DNA of 64,000 nt from an uncultured Bacteroidota bacterium (GCA_902826215.1 CADEDY010000001.1:310001-374000); one strand, 5' to 3'. Positions 8,693 through 17,973 are shown, counted from the first letter of the stretch. Notes: generated from the sequence alone by a model not told the origin. Program-made: numbers and translations.

Positions 8693-10111
8693 TTGCAGGA
8701 GCATCGCATCGCTCAAGAATTGAAACTACAGGGACATGGAATTCCTAATCTTATTGACATTCTCGCAGGTGGCAAAGAGGCGATCGATAACGTTGAGTAC
8801 CACTATGTCGTCATGCCATTCCACAAGGGGACAACACTGTCTTCGTATATCAGGCAGAGTGAATACGACAACGACTTCATTCGGAAGGTGCTTGGAACAT
8901 TGACGTCTGTTACAGAAGCGCTTCTGGCGCTTGGTATCGCACATCGGGATGTCAAGTCTGAGAACATCATGATTGATGATGAGGGCAATCTCGTTCTTAT
9001 GGATCTGGGTGTTCTCAAACTAATCGCCACCGAGTCAATTAGCGATGATGCTCATCGGGAATTTGTCGGTACACTCCGCTATGCGCCGCCTGAGTTTATT
9101 ACTCGTAAGGAAGCTGATAATTTGGAGGGGTGGAGGTCGATAACCTTATATCAGATTGGTGGAGTTCTTCACGATTTAGTAGTAAAGGAGGAACTCTTCA
9201 AGGATAGCTATCCGTATCCAAACTTGGTAGTTTCGATTCTGGAGGATGCTCCACCGGTAAGTAACTCACTTGTTGACTTCGAACTCGTGCAATTAACTCG
9301 AGACCTGCTTACCAAAGACTGGAAGAAGCGCCTTGCGAGTTGTCCTGTAGATAGGCTTATGAGACTCGCCGTGGCTGGAGCTAAGAACCTACCTAGCATC
9401 GATCAGTACGTTGAGGACATTAGGAAGATGTCGCAAGGACATCGAATGAAGATTGAAGAGGCCGAGCAACATAGAAGGACCAGATATGAACGCAATAGGA
9501 ACAGTGGGGCATTGTCCATGCGGTTCCAAACGCTCGTGAATGGGTGCTTCGAATTCGGTAAGGGACTAGGATTGTACGGGCACTATGAAATTTCCAAGCC
9601 CACCACTGACGAGGTAACCGAGGTGAATGGTACATTCACTAAAGCAGTCAGCTATATAGTAACCATACAAGGAAAACAGGCTCAAGGATTCTTAAATCAT
9701 TTGATGATTTTGGTGAAGGTTACCTGTGACGAACAGAGTTCGGGTTCCATCTCAATGTTAGGTATATTTCCGGGAGCGATGTTCAAGTATAACGAAGCCG
9801 ACCCAAAGAAGAAATTCTCAGCCTTGTCGAAGGAACTTCTGAAAGTACACCAAGCGGTCAGAAAGTCAAACGGGAGCATTGAGATTAGGCTTGATACAAT
9901 TTTTGAGGGGACCATTTCCTTGGATGACCAGTTCAGAGACAAGATTCGGGAGCAATGGCTGAAGCTTTTGAAGTTGGCGCTGGAGAAGGTCGCCGACAAA
10001 GTCACCCTCACACTCGACCGGGCTTTGCGCCATCAAAAAGGAGAAATCCGTACGTATGTGCCAGTTAGGGTCGAAGAGCCTATCGTTATACGACCGGAGA
10101 GCCACGATTAA
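8693..10111 (+). pseudogene. Ser/Thr protein kinase, catalytic core and unknown C-terminal domain (same frame as upstream fragment)
   Basis: This part carries the kinase catalytic loop HRDVKSENIMID, the DLG metal motif (LVLMDLGV) and the activation-loop end GTLRYAPPEF. After the kinase fold (about residue 235) come about 235 residues I do not recognise, containing HYEISKPTTDEV and the final YVPVRVEEPIVIRPE. It shares frame 2 with the fragment at 8504-8683 and is separated only by the TAA and three codons. It has no ATG near its 5' end (TTG at 8693), supporting one interrupted gene rather than two. The region is visibly more AT-rich, with less biased codon use than its neighbours, suggesting recent transfer. 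Suppressed stop, decay and sequencing error all remain possible. Confidence 0.7.
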
Positions 10112-10114
10112 GTT

Positions 10115-10223
10115 CGTCACTCGCGTGACGGATTGCAGCGGAAAGCCCGCAAGCAAGGCGGAACGACGAGTGCGGCCTTGCAGCGGAAAGCCGGACCCCG
10201 AGGCTTTGCGAGGGGGCACGCCC
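10115..10223. repeat. Dispersed-type intergenic element with duplicated 15-mer
   Basis: The element opens with the hairpin CGTCAC-tcgc-GTGACG (10115-10130). It then carries two copies of TTGCAGCGGAAAGCC at 10133-10147 and 10178-10192, 45 bp apart, and ends in a GC-rich CCCCGAGGCTTTGCGAGGGG inverted stretch. From memory, similar 'GCAGCGGAAAGCC' elements recur between genes in Bacteroidota genomes. It separates the convergent kinase and EF-Tu-barrel-like genes. Confidence 0.55.
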
Positions 10224-10227
10224 ACAT

Positions 10228-10542
10228 TCACAACAACTTGGTCACTCTTCCGTGCGCGAAGATCCCGCCATCCCATAGCTGGATCTCTGTTCCTACTTCG
10301 AGTTGCGGCAACACGGCAGCCGGGGAGAGGAACTGAAGTTGAGCGACAACGGTCGAACCGAGCTCAATACAGTCTGGCTGGCTTGGGAACACTATTCGAC
10401 AATCCCAGTTCCCACTTGGCAAGACCAAAGGGCAACTGAAGTATCCGTTGATCGACCAGTTGAGTGGTTTCGTTCTCGCCGACTGGTCTTTCGGAAGCAA
10501 TGTGATAACAGCTTCCACTTCAGGTCTTGGTGAATAGCTCAT
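10228..10542 (-). CDS. Small EF-Tu C-terminal-barrel-like protein
   Basis: The 104-residue product fits stand-alone versions of the EF-Tu domain-3-like beta barrel: PEVEAVITLLPKDQSAR, a central WDCRIVFPSQP, LGSTVVAQLQFLSP, and the terminal EIQLWDGGIFAHGRVTKLL in which the final GRVTKLL strand is typical. The role of such single-domain proteins is unknown. It is convergent with the split kinase and only 10 bp from the formate dehydrogenase stop codon. The assignment rests on fold-like sequence pattern only. Confidence 0.6.
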   Translation of the reverse strand: MSYSPRPEVEAVITLLPKDQSARTKPLNWSINGYFSCPLVLPSGNWDCRIVFPSQPDCIELGSTVVAQLQFLSPAAVLPQLEVGTEIQLWDGGIFAHGRVTKLL

Positions 10543-10551
10543 CGCACAAAG

Positions 10552-13410
10552 TCACGCCTTCGCTACCACTTCCCCAGCCTCCCGCAAATGCCCCTTCCTC
10601 GCCTTCCTGATCCTACAACTCACCACCTTGTACTCCGGACACATCGCCAGTGAATCGCTCACGCTGCTGGTGATCAGGTTCAGCATCATTTCCGGGAAGT
10701 GGAAGGTGCTGCTGAGGATGCCGGGCTTCACCTCGTCGGTGATGCGGGCCTTGATGTCCACCTTGCCACGCGGGCTTTCCACGCAGACCATGTCGCCCTC
10801 GGCGATGCCGTGTTGGGCGGCGTCGTCGGGGTGGATGAGCATCACGTCCTCGGTGAGGATCTCGCCGTTGCCGGTGCGTCGCGTCATGGCGCCGCAGTTG
10901 TAGTGCTCCAACTCGCGGTTGGTGGTGATGATGTAGGGGTAGTCCTGCTCGTTGGTGCGCACTTCGGGGCTCTTCTCCCAGGCGTTGAAGATGAACTGGC
11001 CGCGACCGCGCTTGAAGGTCTCGGTGTGCAGGATCTCGGTGCCTTTGCCGTCCTCAGCCACGGGCCACTGCTTGCCGTTGATGCCGAGCTCGTCCCACTT
11101 CACACCCTTGAAGAAGGGCACGATGCGGCTGATCTCGGTGAGCACCCACTCGGGATCGTAGGTGGCGCTGGCGTTGCCGGAGCGGCGACCGGTCTTCGCG
11201 GCATAACGCTCCATGATGTCGCAGATGATCTGGCCATCGGGCTTGGTGCCTTCCACAGGTGGCACGGCGGCGTTGACGCGTTGGATGCGGCGTTCGCCGT
11301 TGGTGAAGGTGCCGCTCTTCTCCAGGAAGCTGGCGCCGGGCAGCACCACGTGGGCGAGCTTGGCGGTCTCGGTCATGAAGAGCTCCTGCACCACGAAAAG
11401 CTCGAGCGCGCCGAGGGCCTTGCGCACGTGGTTGGTGTTGGGGTCCGTCTGGCCCATGTCCTCGCCGCACACCCACATGGCCTTGAGCTTGCCGGCGAGC
11501 GCGGCATCATACATCTGGGGGATCTTCCAGCCGACGTGGCTGGGCACCTCCACGCCGTAGAAGGTGTTGTAGAGCTGCGCGTACTCGGGGTTGTCCACGG
11601 CGAAGTAGCCTGCGCCCTGATGCGGCTGGCAGCCCATGTCGGCGGCGCCCTGCACGTTGTTCTGTCCGCGCAGCGGGTTCACACCCACGCCGCGGCGGCC
11701 GATGTTGCCGGTCATCATGGCGATGTCGGCGATCTGCATCACGGTGAAGGTGCCCTGGAAATGCTCGGTGACGCCCAGGCCGTGGAAGCTCATGGCGTTC
11801 GCTGAACTGGCGTAGGCGATGGCGGCCTTGCGCACCAACTCGCGGTCCACGCCCGTTTCGCGCTCCATGGCGGCGATGTCCACGGTGAGCAGCTCGCGCT
11901 TGAAGTCCTCCCAGCCCTCGGTGCGCGTGTCGATGAACTCCTGCTTCACCAGTCCCTCGCTCACGATGTAGTGCATGAACATGTTGAGCAGCGCCACGTT
12001 GGTGCCGGGGCGCAGCTGCAGATGGTACTTGGCGTAGCGGGCCAGCTCGGTGCGGCGCGGGTCGATCACGATGAGCGTCTTGCCCTTCATGATCTGCTGC
12101 TTGATCTTGGCGCCGGTCACCGGGTGCGCGTCGGTGGGGTTGGCGCCGATCACCATGATGGTGTCGGTGTACTCCAGGTCGATGATGCTGTTGGTGGCCG
12201 CGCCGGTGCCAAAGGTCTTCTGCATGCCGAGGGCCGTGGGGCTATGGCACACGCGCGCACAACTGTCGATGTTGTTGGTGCCGGCCTGCACGCGGAAGAA
12301 TTTCTGCATCAGGTAGTTCTCCTCGTTGGGGCAGCGCGCGCTGCTGACGCCACCGATGGCATCGCCGCCGTGCTTCTCCACGATTTCGGCGAAGCGGTCC
12401 ACGATGTAATCGTAGGCCTCATCCCAAGTCGCGGGAACGAGTTCGCCGTTCTTCCGAATGAGTGGTGTGCGCAGCCGTTCGGGGTGGTCGTAGAAGCGGA
12501 AGGCGTAGCGGCCTTTGAGGCAGGTGTGACCCTGGTTCGATGCCGCATTGTAGGGCGCAGTGATGGCGGCCACACGACCGTCCTTCACCTTCACCTCCAG
12601 GTTGCAACCCACGCCGCAGTACGTGCAGATCGTGCGCACAACACTATCGGCCTTGGTCTCCTTGCTCTTGAACACATCGGTGATGGCGCTCGTCGGGCAG
12701 GCCTGCGCACAGGCACCGCAGCTCACGCAGTCGCTGTCCTTGAAGCTCTCGCCGGTGCCCTTCGCGATCCAGCTGTTGAAGCCGCGTCCGGCCATGGTAA
12801 GCACGAACTCGCCCTGCACCTCGTCGCAGGCGCGCACACAGCGGTAGCAGTTGATGCAGCTCTCGAGGTCGCTTACCATGTAGGGGTGGCTCGTATCCTT
12901 CGCGAAGCGCGCATCGGGTCCGGCGGCATCCAGCGGTAAGGCCCCTTTCGGGTAGCGCACGCTGTCCATGTCGAAGCCCGTTTGCTGCACCACGTTGTAC
13001 AGCTCGTTGGCGCCGTGGTCCTCGGTCTTCAGCTTCGCCACCGGGTAGTTCGTCAGCACCAGCTCCACGATGTTCTTGCGCAAACGTTTCATGCGCTCGC
13101 TGTGCGTGGTGATGTATTGCCCGTTGGCCACCGGCGTGTGGCAGCTGGCCATCACTTTCGTGGGTCCGTCCTCTTTCAGCGCAACTTCCACACTGCACAC
13201 ACGGCAGCTACCGAAGGGCTCCAGGTTGGGCGCATCGCAAAGGGTAGGAACCGGATCGGGACCCATGTTGCGGCGCAGCAGATCGAGGATGGTCTCGCCT
13301 TCCACGATGGGCGTCGCTTTGCCATTGATGTAGGCCACCTTGGTGTCAGTCGGCGCTACCTTCTGGGTATGTGCGGACTTCGATCGGGAGGTGGGTTCGT
13401 TCGTGGACAT
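10552..13410 (-). CDS. fdsA: Formate dehydrogenase catalytic (alpha) subunit, Mo/W-bisMGD type
   Basis: At 952 residues this is a full-length NAD-linked FDH alpha subunit. In order: a [2Fe-2S] domain (CDAPNLEPFGSCRVC, ASCHTPV), two ferredoxin-type [4Fe-4S] motifs (CINCYRCVRACDE and CVSCGACAQACP), the MopB [4Fe-4S] motif (CTYCGVGCNLEV), the molybdopterin domains, and a C-terminal molybdopterin-binding domain. The metal ligand is Cys in CARVCHSPTA, not selenocysteine. It is the last gene of a four-gene reverse-strand operon whose first gene encodes the diaphorase subunit. The reaction is formate + NAD+ to CO2 + NADH, potentially reversible. The fdsA versus fdhA naming is by analogy. Confidence 0.92.
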   Translation of the reverse strand: MSTNEPTSRSKSAHTQKVAPTDTKVAYINGKATPIVEGETILDLLRRNMGPDPVPTLCDAPNLEPFGSCRVCSVEVALKEDGPTKVMASCHTPVANGQYITTHSERMKRLRKNIVELVLTNYPVAKLKTEDHGANELYNVVQQTGFDMDSVRYPKGALPLDAAGPDARFAKDTSHPYMVSDLESCINCYRCVRACDEVQGEFVLTMAGRGFNSWIAKGTGESFKDSDCVSCGACAQACPTSAITDVFKSKETKADSVVRTICTYCGVGCNLEVKVKDGRVAAITAPYNAASNQGHTCLKGRYAFRFYDHPERLRTPLIRKNGELVPATWDEAYDYIVDRFAEIVEKHGGDAIGGVSSARCPNEENYLMQKFFRVQAGTNNIDSCARVCHSPTALGMQKTFGTGAATNSIIDLEYTDTIMVIGANPTDAHPVTGAKIKQQIMKGKTLIVIDPRRTELARYAKYHLQLRPGTNVALLNMFMHYIVSEGLVKQEFIDTRTEGWEDFKRELLTVDIAAMERETGVDRELVRKAAIAYASSANAMSFHGLGVTEHFQGTFTVMQIADIAMMTGNIGRRGVGVNPLRGQNNVQGAADMGCQPHQGAGYFAVDNPEYAQLYNTFYGVEVPSHVGWKIPQMYDAALAGKLKAMWVCGEDMGQTDPNTNHVRKALGALELFVVQELFMTETAKLAHVVLPGASFLEKSGTFTNGERRIQRVNAAVPPVEGTKPDGQIICDIMERYAAKTGRRSGNASATYDPEWVLTEISRIVPFFKGVKWDELGINGKQWPVAEDGKGTEILHTETFKRGRGQFIFNAWEKSPEVRTNEQDYPYIITTNRELEHYNCGAMTRRTGNGEILTEDVMLIHPDDAAQHGIAEGDMVCVESPRGKVDIKARITDEVKPGILSSTFHFPEMMLNLITSSVSDSLAMCPEYKVVSCRIRKARKGHLREAGEVVAKA

Positions 13411-13497
13411 GGGCGAATGATGATGTACGAAGATAACGAAGTGCAGAGGCCTCCGCAGCAGACGCCGGATACGGTACGAACTATGAAGATGGACCGT

Positions 13498-14040
13498 TCA
13501 AACGGGTTCCAGGTCGATCACCGCCTCTGGCGGAATCTCCTTTCGGATCATATCACCGGCTTTCACCGTTCCGCCAACCATCACTACTCCCATGACACCC
13601 GTCTTCCGCAAGAGCTTGCCATCGGGCAGTTCAATGAGGGTTGCCTTCATCAGACCTGGACGCAAACCGTCCAACTGAGTGCATGGGTTGCGCAGCCCCG
13701 TCACTTCGATGATGACGCTTTCGCCGATGTGCAGCCGGGTGCCACGCTTCATTGACAGTAGGTCGATCCCCTGAGTGGTGATGTTCTCGCCCATCGCTCC
13801 ATATGGAATGTCGAAACCCATCGCCCGCAATTCATCATGCAGTTCAGCGTGGATCAAGTGTACCTGCCGCGCGTTGGGCATGTCGGGGAATTTCGCGGCG
13901 CGCGACCGGTGCTGCACCGTGGCACCTGCATGGACATCGCCTTGCACCCCATATCCGGCGATCAGCTCGATCGATCCCTGTGCTTCCTTCTCAATGCCAC
14001 GTTCGGCGCTCTTGCTCACTGCGATCACACGTGGATCCAT
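13498..14040 (-). CDS. MOSC domain protein in the formate dehydrogenase operon
   Basis: The 180-residue protein consists of a single MOSC domain. GYGVQGDVHAGATVQHRS contains the family's GD-x-HxG block, and VTGLRNPCTQLDG carries the conserved cysteine thought to hold a sulfur or persulfide. MOSC proteins act in molybdenum-cofactor sulfur chemistry. Lying between the cyclo-ligase and the catalytic subunit, it probably helps mature the Mo site of this formate dehydrogenase, analogous in role to FdhD-type sulfuration (inference). Confidence 0.85.
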   Translation of the reverse strand: MDPRVIAVSKSAERGIEKEAQGSIELIAGYGVQGDVHAGATVQHRSRAAKFPDMPNARQVHLIHAELHDELRAMGFDIPYGAMGENITTQGIDLLSMKRGTRLHIGESVIIEVTGLRNPCTQLDGLRPGLMKATLIELPDGKLLRKTGVMGVVMVGGTVKAGDMIRKEIPPEAVIDLEPV

Positions 14041-14094
14041 GGCTGACGAATGGTAGGATATGGAGCGAAGTTAAGATCGCTTCGTTGAGTCCGA

Positions 14095-14649
14095 TCAGCG
14101 CGATAAGTCACCGCTCACCACGCGTTGCACTGGATGGTCATGCGCTTCTACGGGAAGGATATCCACCAACTGAAATGGAAAGCAGACAGCCACGCTGTAC
14201 GCCTTCGGATGCTGCTTCAAGAAATTGTCGTAGTACCCCGCGCCATACCCAAGCCGATCGCCCTTGGCGGTGAAGGCGAGGCCGGGGACAAGTATCAGAT
14301 CGAAGGTCCCGGTATAGGGTTCATCACCATCAGGATGGCGCGTGCCGAAGATCCCCGGCACCAAGTGCTCTTGGCCTAGGTAGCGGTAATGCTCCAGCAC
14401 CCGTCCCTTCAAGGTCTTCGGGGCATAAATGGCGATGCCTTCAGCGAGCAGTTCGTCGAGCACGGGGAAGAGGTCCACCTCGGAACCCATGGGCAGGAAG
14501 CTGTGCAGCACGCGCACCTTCCGTTCGCGGATCAGTGTGCGTAGCTCGTTCTGGATGGCAGTGCTCTGAGCGGTGTGCGCAGCAGGGTCCATCGCATCGC
14601 GTAATGCGAGCATGCGTTGACGTAGTACTTTCTTTTCGGCGGCGATCAT
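14095..14649 (-). CDS. 5-formyltetrahydrofolate cyclo-ligase
   Basis: This 184-residue enzyme converts 5-formyl-THF and ATP to 5,10-methenyl-THF. Diagnostic blocks are EKKVLRQRMLALRDAMDP at the N-terminus, PMGSEVDLFPVLDELLAEG in the middle and the nucleotide-binding DRLGYGAGYYDNFL near the C-terminus. ATG 14649 is chosen; the longer frame to 14673 would need a TTG and would overlap the upstream gene's stop. Its position inside a formate dehydrogenase operon is unusual and links formate and folate one-carbon pools. Confidence 0.9.
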   Translation of the reverse strand: MIAAEKKVLRQRMLALRDAMDPAAHTAQSTAIQNELRTLIRERKVRVLHSFLPMGSEVDLFPVLDELLAEGIAIYAPKTLKGRVLEHYRYLGQEHLVPGIFGTRHPDGDEPYTGTFDLILVPGLAFTAKGDRLGYGAGYYDNFLKQHPKAYSVAVCFPFQLVDILPVEAHDHPVQRVVSGDLSR

Positions 14650-14669
14650 CGTTGCCAAAGAGCCGACCC

Positions 14670-16355
14670 TCAAGCCTTGAAATACACCTTCAGCTCGTCG
14701 TCGAAAAACTGCAATGCGTTCTTGATGCCGAGCGGCAATCCGCCACCGAGGGCGCAGAGGCTGCCGATCTCCAAGGTCTCCAACAGATCGTCGAAAAGCG
14801 CACGGTCGATGGTGTCGCCGTTCTTTCGCGCACGGTTCAGCAACTCCTCACCGCGCTTACTTCCGATGCGACAGGGGAAGCACTTGCCGCAGCTTTCCAC
14901 TGCAGTGAATTGGAAGAGGTGCTCGAGGTATTCCACCATCGGGAAGTCCTCTGGAATGCTGAGCACACTGGCATGGCCAAGAAGGAACCCTTCCTTCTGG
15001 AACGATTCGAAATCGATGCTCAATGCATCGATCTTGCTCATGGGCACGATGCCACCGAGCGGTCCGCCGATGTGCAAGGCCTTCACCTTTTTCTTGAATC
15101 CTTGACCGAGTTCATCGATCACGGTGCGCAGCGGCGTGCCGCATTCCACTTCGTAGATGCCCGGTCTGTTGAAGGCACTGTCGAGGCTCACCAACTTGGT
15201 GCCATTGCTTTTCTCGGTCCCGAGCTTTGCGAAGGCAGCGCCGCCGTTGGCGATCACCCAAGGAACACAGGCGAGCGTCTCCACATTGTTCACGAGCGTG
15301 GGTCGGTTGAACAGCCCTTGTTGCGCCGGGTAGGGTGGACGCGTGCGCACTTCACCACGCTTGCCTTCGATGCTGTTGAGCAGGGCGGTCTCTTCGCCGC
15401 AGACGTACGCACCAGCAGCCATGATCACCTTGAAGCGATAGTTGAACCCGCTGCCTTTGATGTCCTTGCCGATCCAGCCCTTCGCCTCGAGTTCGGCAAC
15501 GGCCTCCTTCACGATGGCCACCGCTTCGGGATACTCCGCACGGATGTAGAGCACACCGGTATCGGCACCGGCGCAGTAGCCGGCGATCATCATCCCGAGC
15601 AACACCAGATGCGGACGTTGCTCGAGCAGATAGCGATCGCTGAACGCTGCGGGATCGCCTTCGTCGGCATTGCACACGATGTACTTGCGCGGTGTACCGT
15701 TGCCGGTCACATCCTCCGCATCGCGACACGCCTGCAGCTTGAAGCCCATGGGGAAACCGGCACCACCGCGACCGCGGATCGTGGCTGTCCTGATCTCGTT
15801 GAGGATGTCGTTCGGATCGGCTTTCAGCACGCGCTCCCATAGGGCATAGAAGTCATCGGTCGCGGTCATCGGCGCGACCAGGATCGGCCACTCCATAGAG
15901 GTGCCGACATGATAGTGGCCGTTCGCTTCCGTCTTCTTCCCCTGCACCAGCCCATCGATGTGATCGATCGCATCGCCGCTGTAATTGAGGCCACCAATGT
16001 TGAAGGAACTGTTCTCATGGCAACGTCCGAGGCAGCACATGTGGCCGATCTCTTCAGCCTTGAAATGCTTGCTCAGTTCGTGGTGCACCTTGTCTTGCGT
16101 GCCCGCCACCAAACAGGTGCTGCCGTTGCACACATAGGCCTTTACACCCTTGTTGCCACGCTTCAGGAAATCGTAAAAAGAGCTGGTGCCGTACGCGACG
16201 GCCTCGCCCACGAGAAAGTCGTCGGCAACAGCGGTGAGCATGTCGGCGGACGGCGTGCCGTTGCTGGCTTGTGCGGCTTGTTGGAGACGTTCCCACAGGG
16301 CATCGTCGAGTTCCTTACCGTCGCGGCCGCTGAGCGATGTGATGTTCTTGGACAT
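14670..16355 (-). CDS. fdsB: Formate dehydrogenase diaphorase (beta) subunit, NuoE-NuoF-like fusion
   Basis: The 561-residue protein fuses a thioredoxin-like [2Fe-2S] domain (CNGSTC and CCLGRC, residues about 75-125) to a NuoF-like flavoprotein. The latter shows the glycine-rich NADH loop GRGGAGFPMGFK, the FMN-binding NADEGDPAAFSDRYL, and the [4Fe-4S] cluster motif ESCGKCFPCRIG with a distal Cys in SLCALGGG. It passes formate-derived electrons to NAD+ through FMN. It heads the operon; a strong Shine-Dalgarno-like GGGGGAGG precedes the ATG, with a near-consensus TACCTTGG box further upstream. No separate gamma subunit gene is present nearby. Confidence 0.9.
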   Translation of the reverse strand: MSKNITSLSGRDGKELDDALWERLQQAAQASNGTPSADMLTAVADDFLVGEAVAYGTSSFYDFLKRGNKGVKAYVCNGSTCLVAGTQDKVHHELSKHFKAEEIGHMCCLGRCHENSSFNIGGLNYSGDAIDHIDGLVQGKKTEANGHYHVGTSMEWPILVAPMTATDDFYALWERVLKADPNDILNEIRTATIRGRGGAGFPMGFKLQACRDAEDVTGNGTPRKYIVCNADEGDPAAFSDRYLLEQRPHLVLLGMMIAGYCAGADTGVLYIRAEYPEAVAIVKEAVAELEAKGWIGKDIKGSGFNYRFKVIMAAGAYVCGEETALLNSIEGKRGEVRTRPPYPAQQGLFNRPTLVNNVETLACVPWVIANGGAAFAKLGTEKSNGTKLVSLDSAFNRPGIYEVECGTPLRTVIDELGQGFKKKVKALHIGGPLGGIVPMSKIDALSIDFESFQKEGFLLGHASVLSIPEDFPMVEYLEHLFQFTAVESCGKCFPCRIGSKRGEELLNRARKNGDTIDRALFDDLLETLEIGSLCALGGGLPLGIKNALQFFDDELKVYFKA

Positions 16356-16452
16356 GCGTTGATCCTCCCCCTGTGCGGAGAAGCCCCAAGGTAGGAACAG
16401 AAGCGGTGAGCCACGCTGCGCGCTGCGCGGAAGGGGCTGTCCGTCCGGTCGA

Positions 16453-16872
16453 TCAGCTGGGGAACACCTGGATCTTCACCTCCTTCTCCACCATGTCGTT
16501 GAAGGTGCCGACGTAGCGTGTGGACCGCACGACGTGGTTGTCGATCCAATGGTAGTTGCCGCCGCGCGGCTTGCCGAATACGATGCCATGGTATTTGAAA
16601 CCGTGCTTGTTCAGCCAAGCTTCCGTTACGGTGCGGTGCTCCTCGGTCCGCGATGTGAAGAAGGTGATGATATGCCCTTGGTCGAACCAGCGGTTGCAGG
16701 TCTCCAAGGCATCGGGATAGATCGCGGCATCCGCCATGCGTTCCGGCTCTTCGTTGGGGATGTCCTCGCAGATGGTACCGTCGATGTCGATCAAGTAATT
16801 CTTCATGCCCTCGGGCAGGCCGGGGCTGGCTTTCTTGCCATTCTCGAAAAGATCTTTCAGCGGTGCGGACAT
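16453..16872 (-). CDS. HAD-superfamily phosphatase-like protein
   Basis: This 139-residue protein has the HAD nucleophile motif DIDGTICED (about residue 28), a TSRTEEHR block matching HAD motif II (Ser/Thr), and a downstream acidic motif region NYHWIDNHV. Close relatives are often loosely annotated as phosphoheptose isomerase or LNS2-like; the sequence supports only a small HAD hydrolase or polynucleotide-phosphatase-like fold. ATG 16872 is chosen because the open frame up to 17079 lacks protein character. It is divergent from the cytochrome gene at 16970. Confidence 0.75.
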   Translation of the reverse strand: MSAPLKDLFENGKKASPGLPEGMKNYLIDIDGTICEDIPNEEPERMADAAIYPDALETCNRWFDQGHIITFFTSRTEEHRTVTEAWLNKHGFKYHGIVFGKPRGGNYHWIDNHVVRSTRYVGTFNDMVEKEVKIQVFPS

Positions 16873-16969
16873 CGGGTGCGGTTGAACTACGAAAGTAGCC
16901 GTTGAGCAATAGTAGGGATTGCATGTTCTCCGGGATCTACCCACATTTATGTCACCAAACCACTCTCCC

Positions 16970-17953
16970 ATGAAAAAGCTGTTGAAGATCATCGGCGTGC
17001 TTTTGCTCGTCGTCGTCGTTGTTGCACTTGGGGCGATCACGTACATCACCCAAGCCCTCCCGAATATCGAAGCACCCACCGACTTGAAGGTGGAGGTGAC
17101 ACCCGAGCGTGTGGAACGAGGTGCCTATCTGGCGTACAGCGTATGCGTGTGCATGGACTGCCACAGCACGCGGGATTGGAATGCCTTCGCCGCACCACTT
17201 GTGGAAGGAACGCTCGGGAAGGGCGGTGAGAAGTTCGATCGAACGATGAACTTCCCCGGTGAATTCTACTCCAAGAACATCACACCATTCGCATTGGCAA
17301 ATTGGAGCGATGGTGAGATCTACCGCGCGATCACCAGCGGCGTGAGCAAGGATGGTCATCCATTCTTCCCGGTGATGCCGTACGGGAATTACAACAAGCT
17401 GGCAACGGAGGACGTGTACAGCATCATCGCCTACCTGCGATCCTTGGATCCGATCAAAACGGAGCCCTATCCTGACAGCGATATCGACTTCCCCTTGAGC
17501 GTGATCATGCGCACCTTCCCGCAACCCGCGCAGCCGATGGAGCGCCCGGCGATGACGGATCCACGCTATGGGGAGTACGTTACGAATGCCTCGGCCTGCA
17601 TCGAGTGCCACACGAACATGGTGAAAGGGGAAAAGGTCGGTGAGAGATTGGCTGGCGGTTTCGAGTTCCTATTTCCCAATGGTGGCATTGTTCGGTCGGC
17701 GAACATCACACCGAGCGAGGATGGTATCGGTCGTTGGAGCAAGGAGCAATTCATCCAACGCTTCACCATGTACCAGGACAGTGCCTATGTGGCCCCTGCG
17801 GTGAACTGGGAACGCGGTGACATGCAAACGCCCATGCCGTGGATGATGTATTCCACCATGACCGAGACCGATCTAGGTGCGATCTACAACTACCTCATGA
17901 CGGTGCCTGCCGTGAATGGCGTTGTCGAGAAGTGGACGCCTCCGGGATCGTAG
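16970..17953 (+). CDS. Membrane-anchored diheme c-type cytochrome
   Basis: The 327-residue protein begins with an uncleaved or signal-anchor helix (residues 4-27, core LKIIGVLLLVVVVVALGA). It has two CxxCH heme sites, CMDCH near residue 64 and CIECH near residue 210, each followed by a PVMPY or TPSEDG-type cytochrome c fold. It resembles the cytochrome subunit of alcohol and sugar dehydrogenases. No dehydrogenase subunit is adjacent, so its partner is unknown. REP-type palindromes follow directly. Confidence 0.85.
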   Translation: MKKLLKIIGVLLLVVVVVALGAITYITQALPNIEAPTDLKVEVTPERVERGAYLAYSVCVCMDCHSTRDWNAFAAPLVEGTLGKGGEKFDRTMNFPGEFYSKNITPFALANWSDGEIYRAITSGVSKDGHPFFPVMPYGNYNKLATEDVYSIIAYLRSLDPIKTEPYPDSDIDFPLSVIMRTFPQPAQPMERPAMTDPRYGEYVTNASACIECHTNMVKGEKVGERLAGGFEFLFPNGGIVRSANITPSEDGIGRWSKEQFIQRFTMYQDSAYVAPAVNWERGDMQTPMPWMMYSTMTETDLGAIYNYLMTVPAVNGVVEKWTPPGS

Positions 17954-17973
17954 GGCAACGACTTGGGAAGATC

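Noticed and set aside
10699-11805. Long plus-strand open frame of 368 codons opposite the formate dehydrogenase gene
   Set aside because: It is a high-GC antisense shadow with Ala/Val/Gly/His-rich composition and no domain signature; similar shadows occur opposite actB, actC, infB and cusA.
10552-13410. Selenocysteine formate dehydrogenase
   Set aside because: The metal-ligand position is an ordinary Cys (CARVCHSPTA) and no in-frame TGA occurs.
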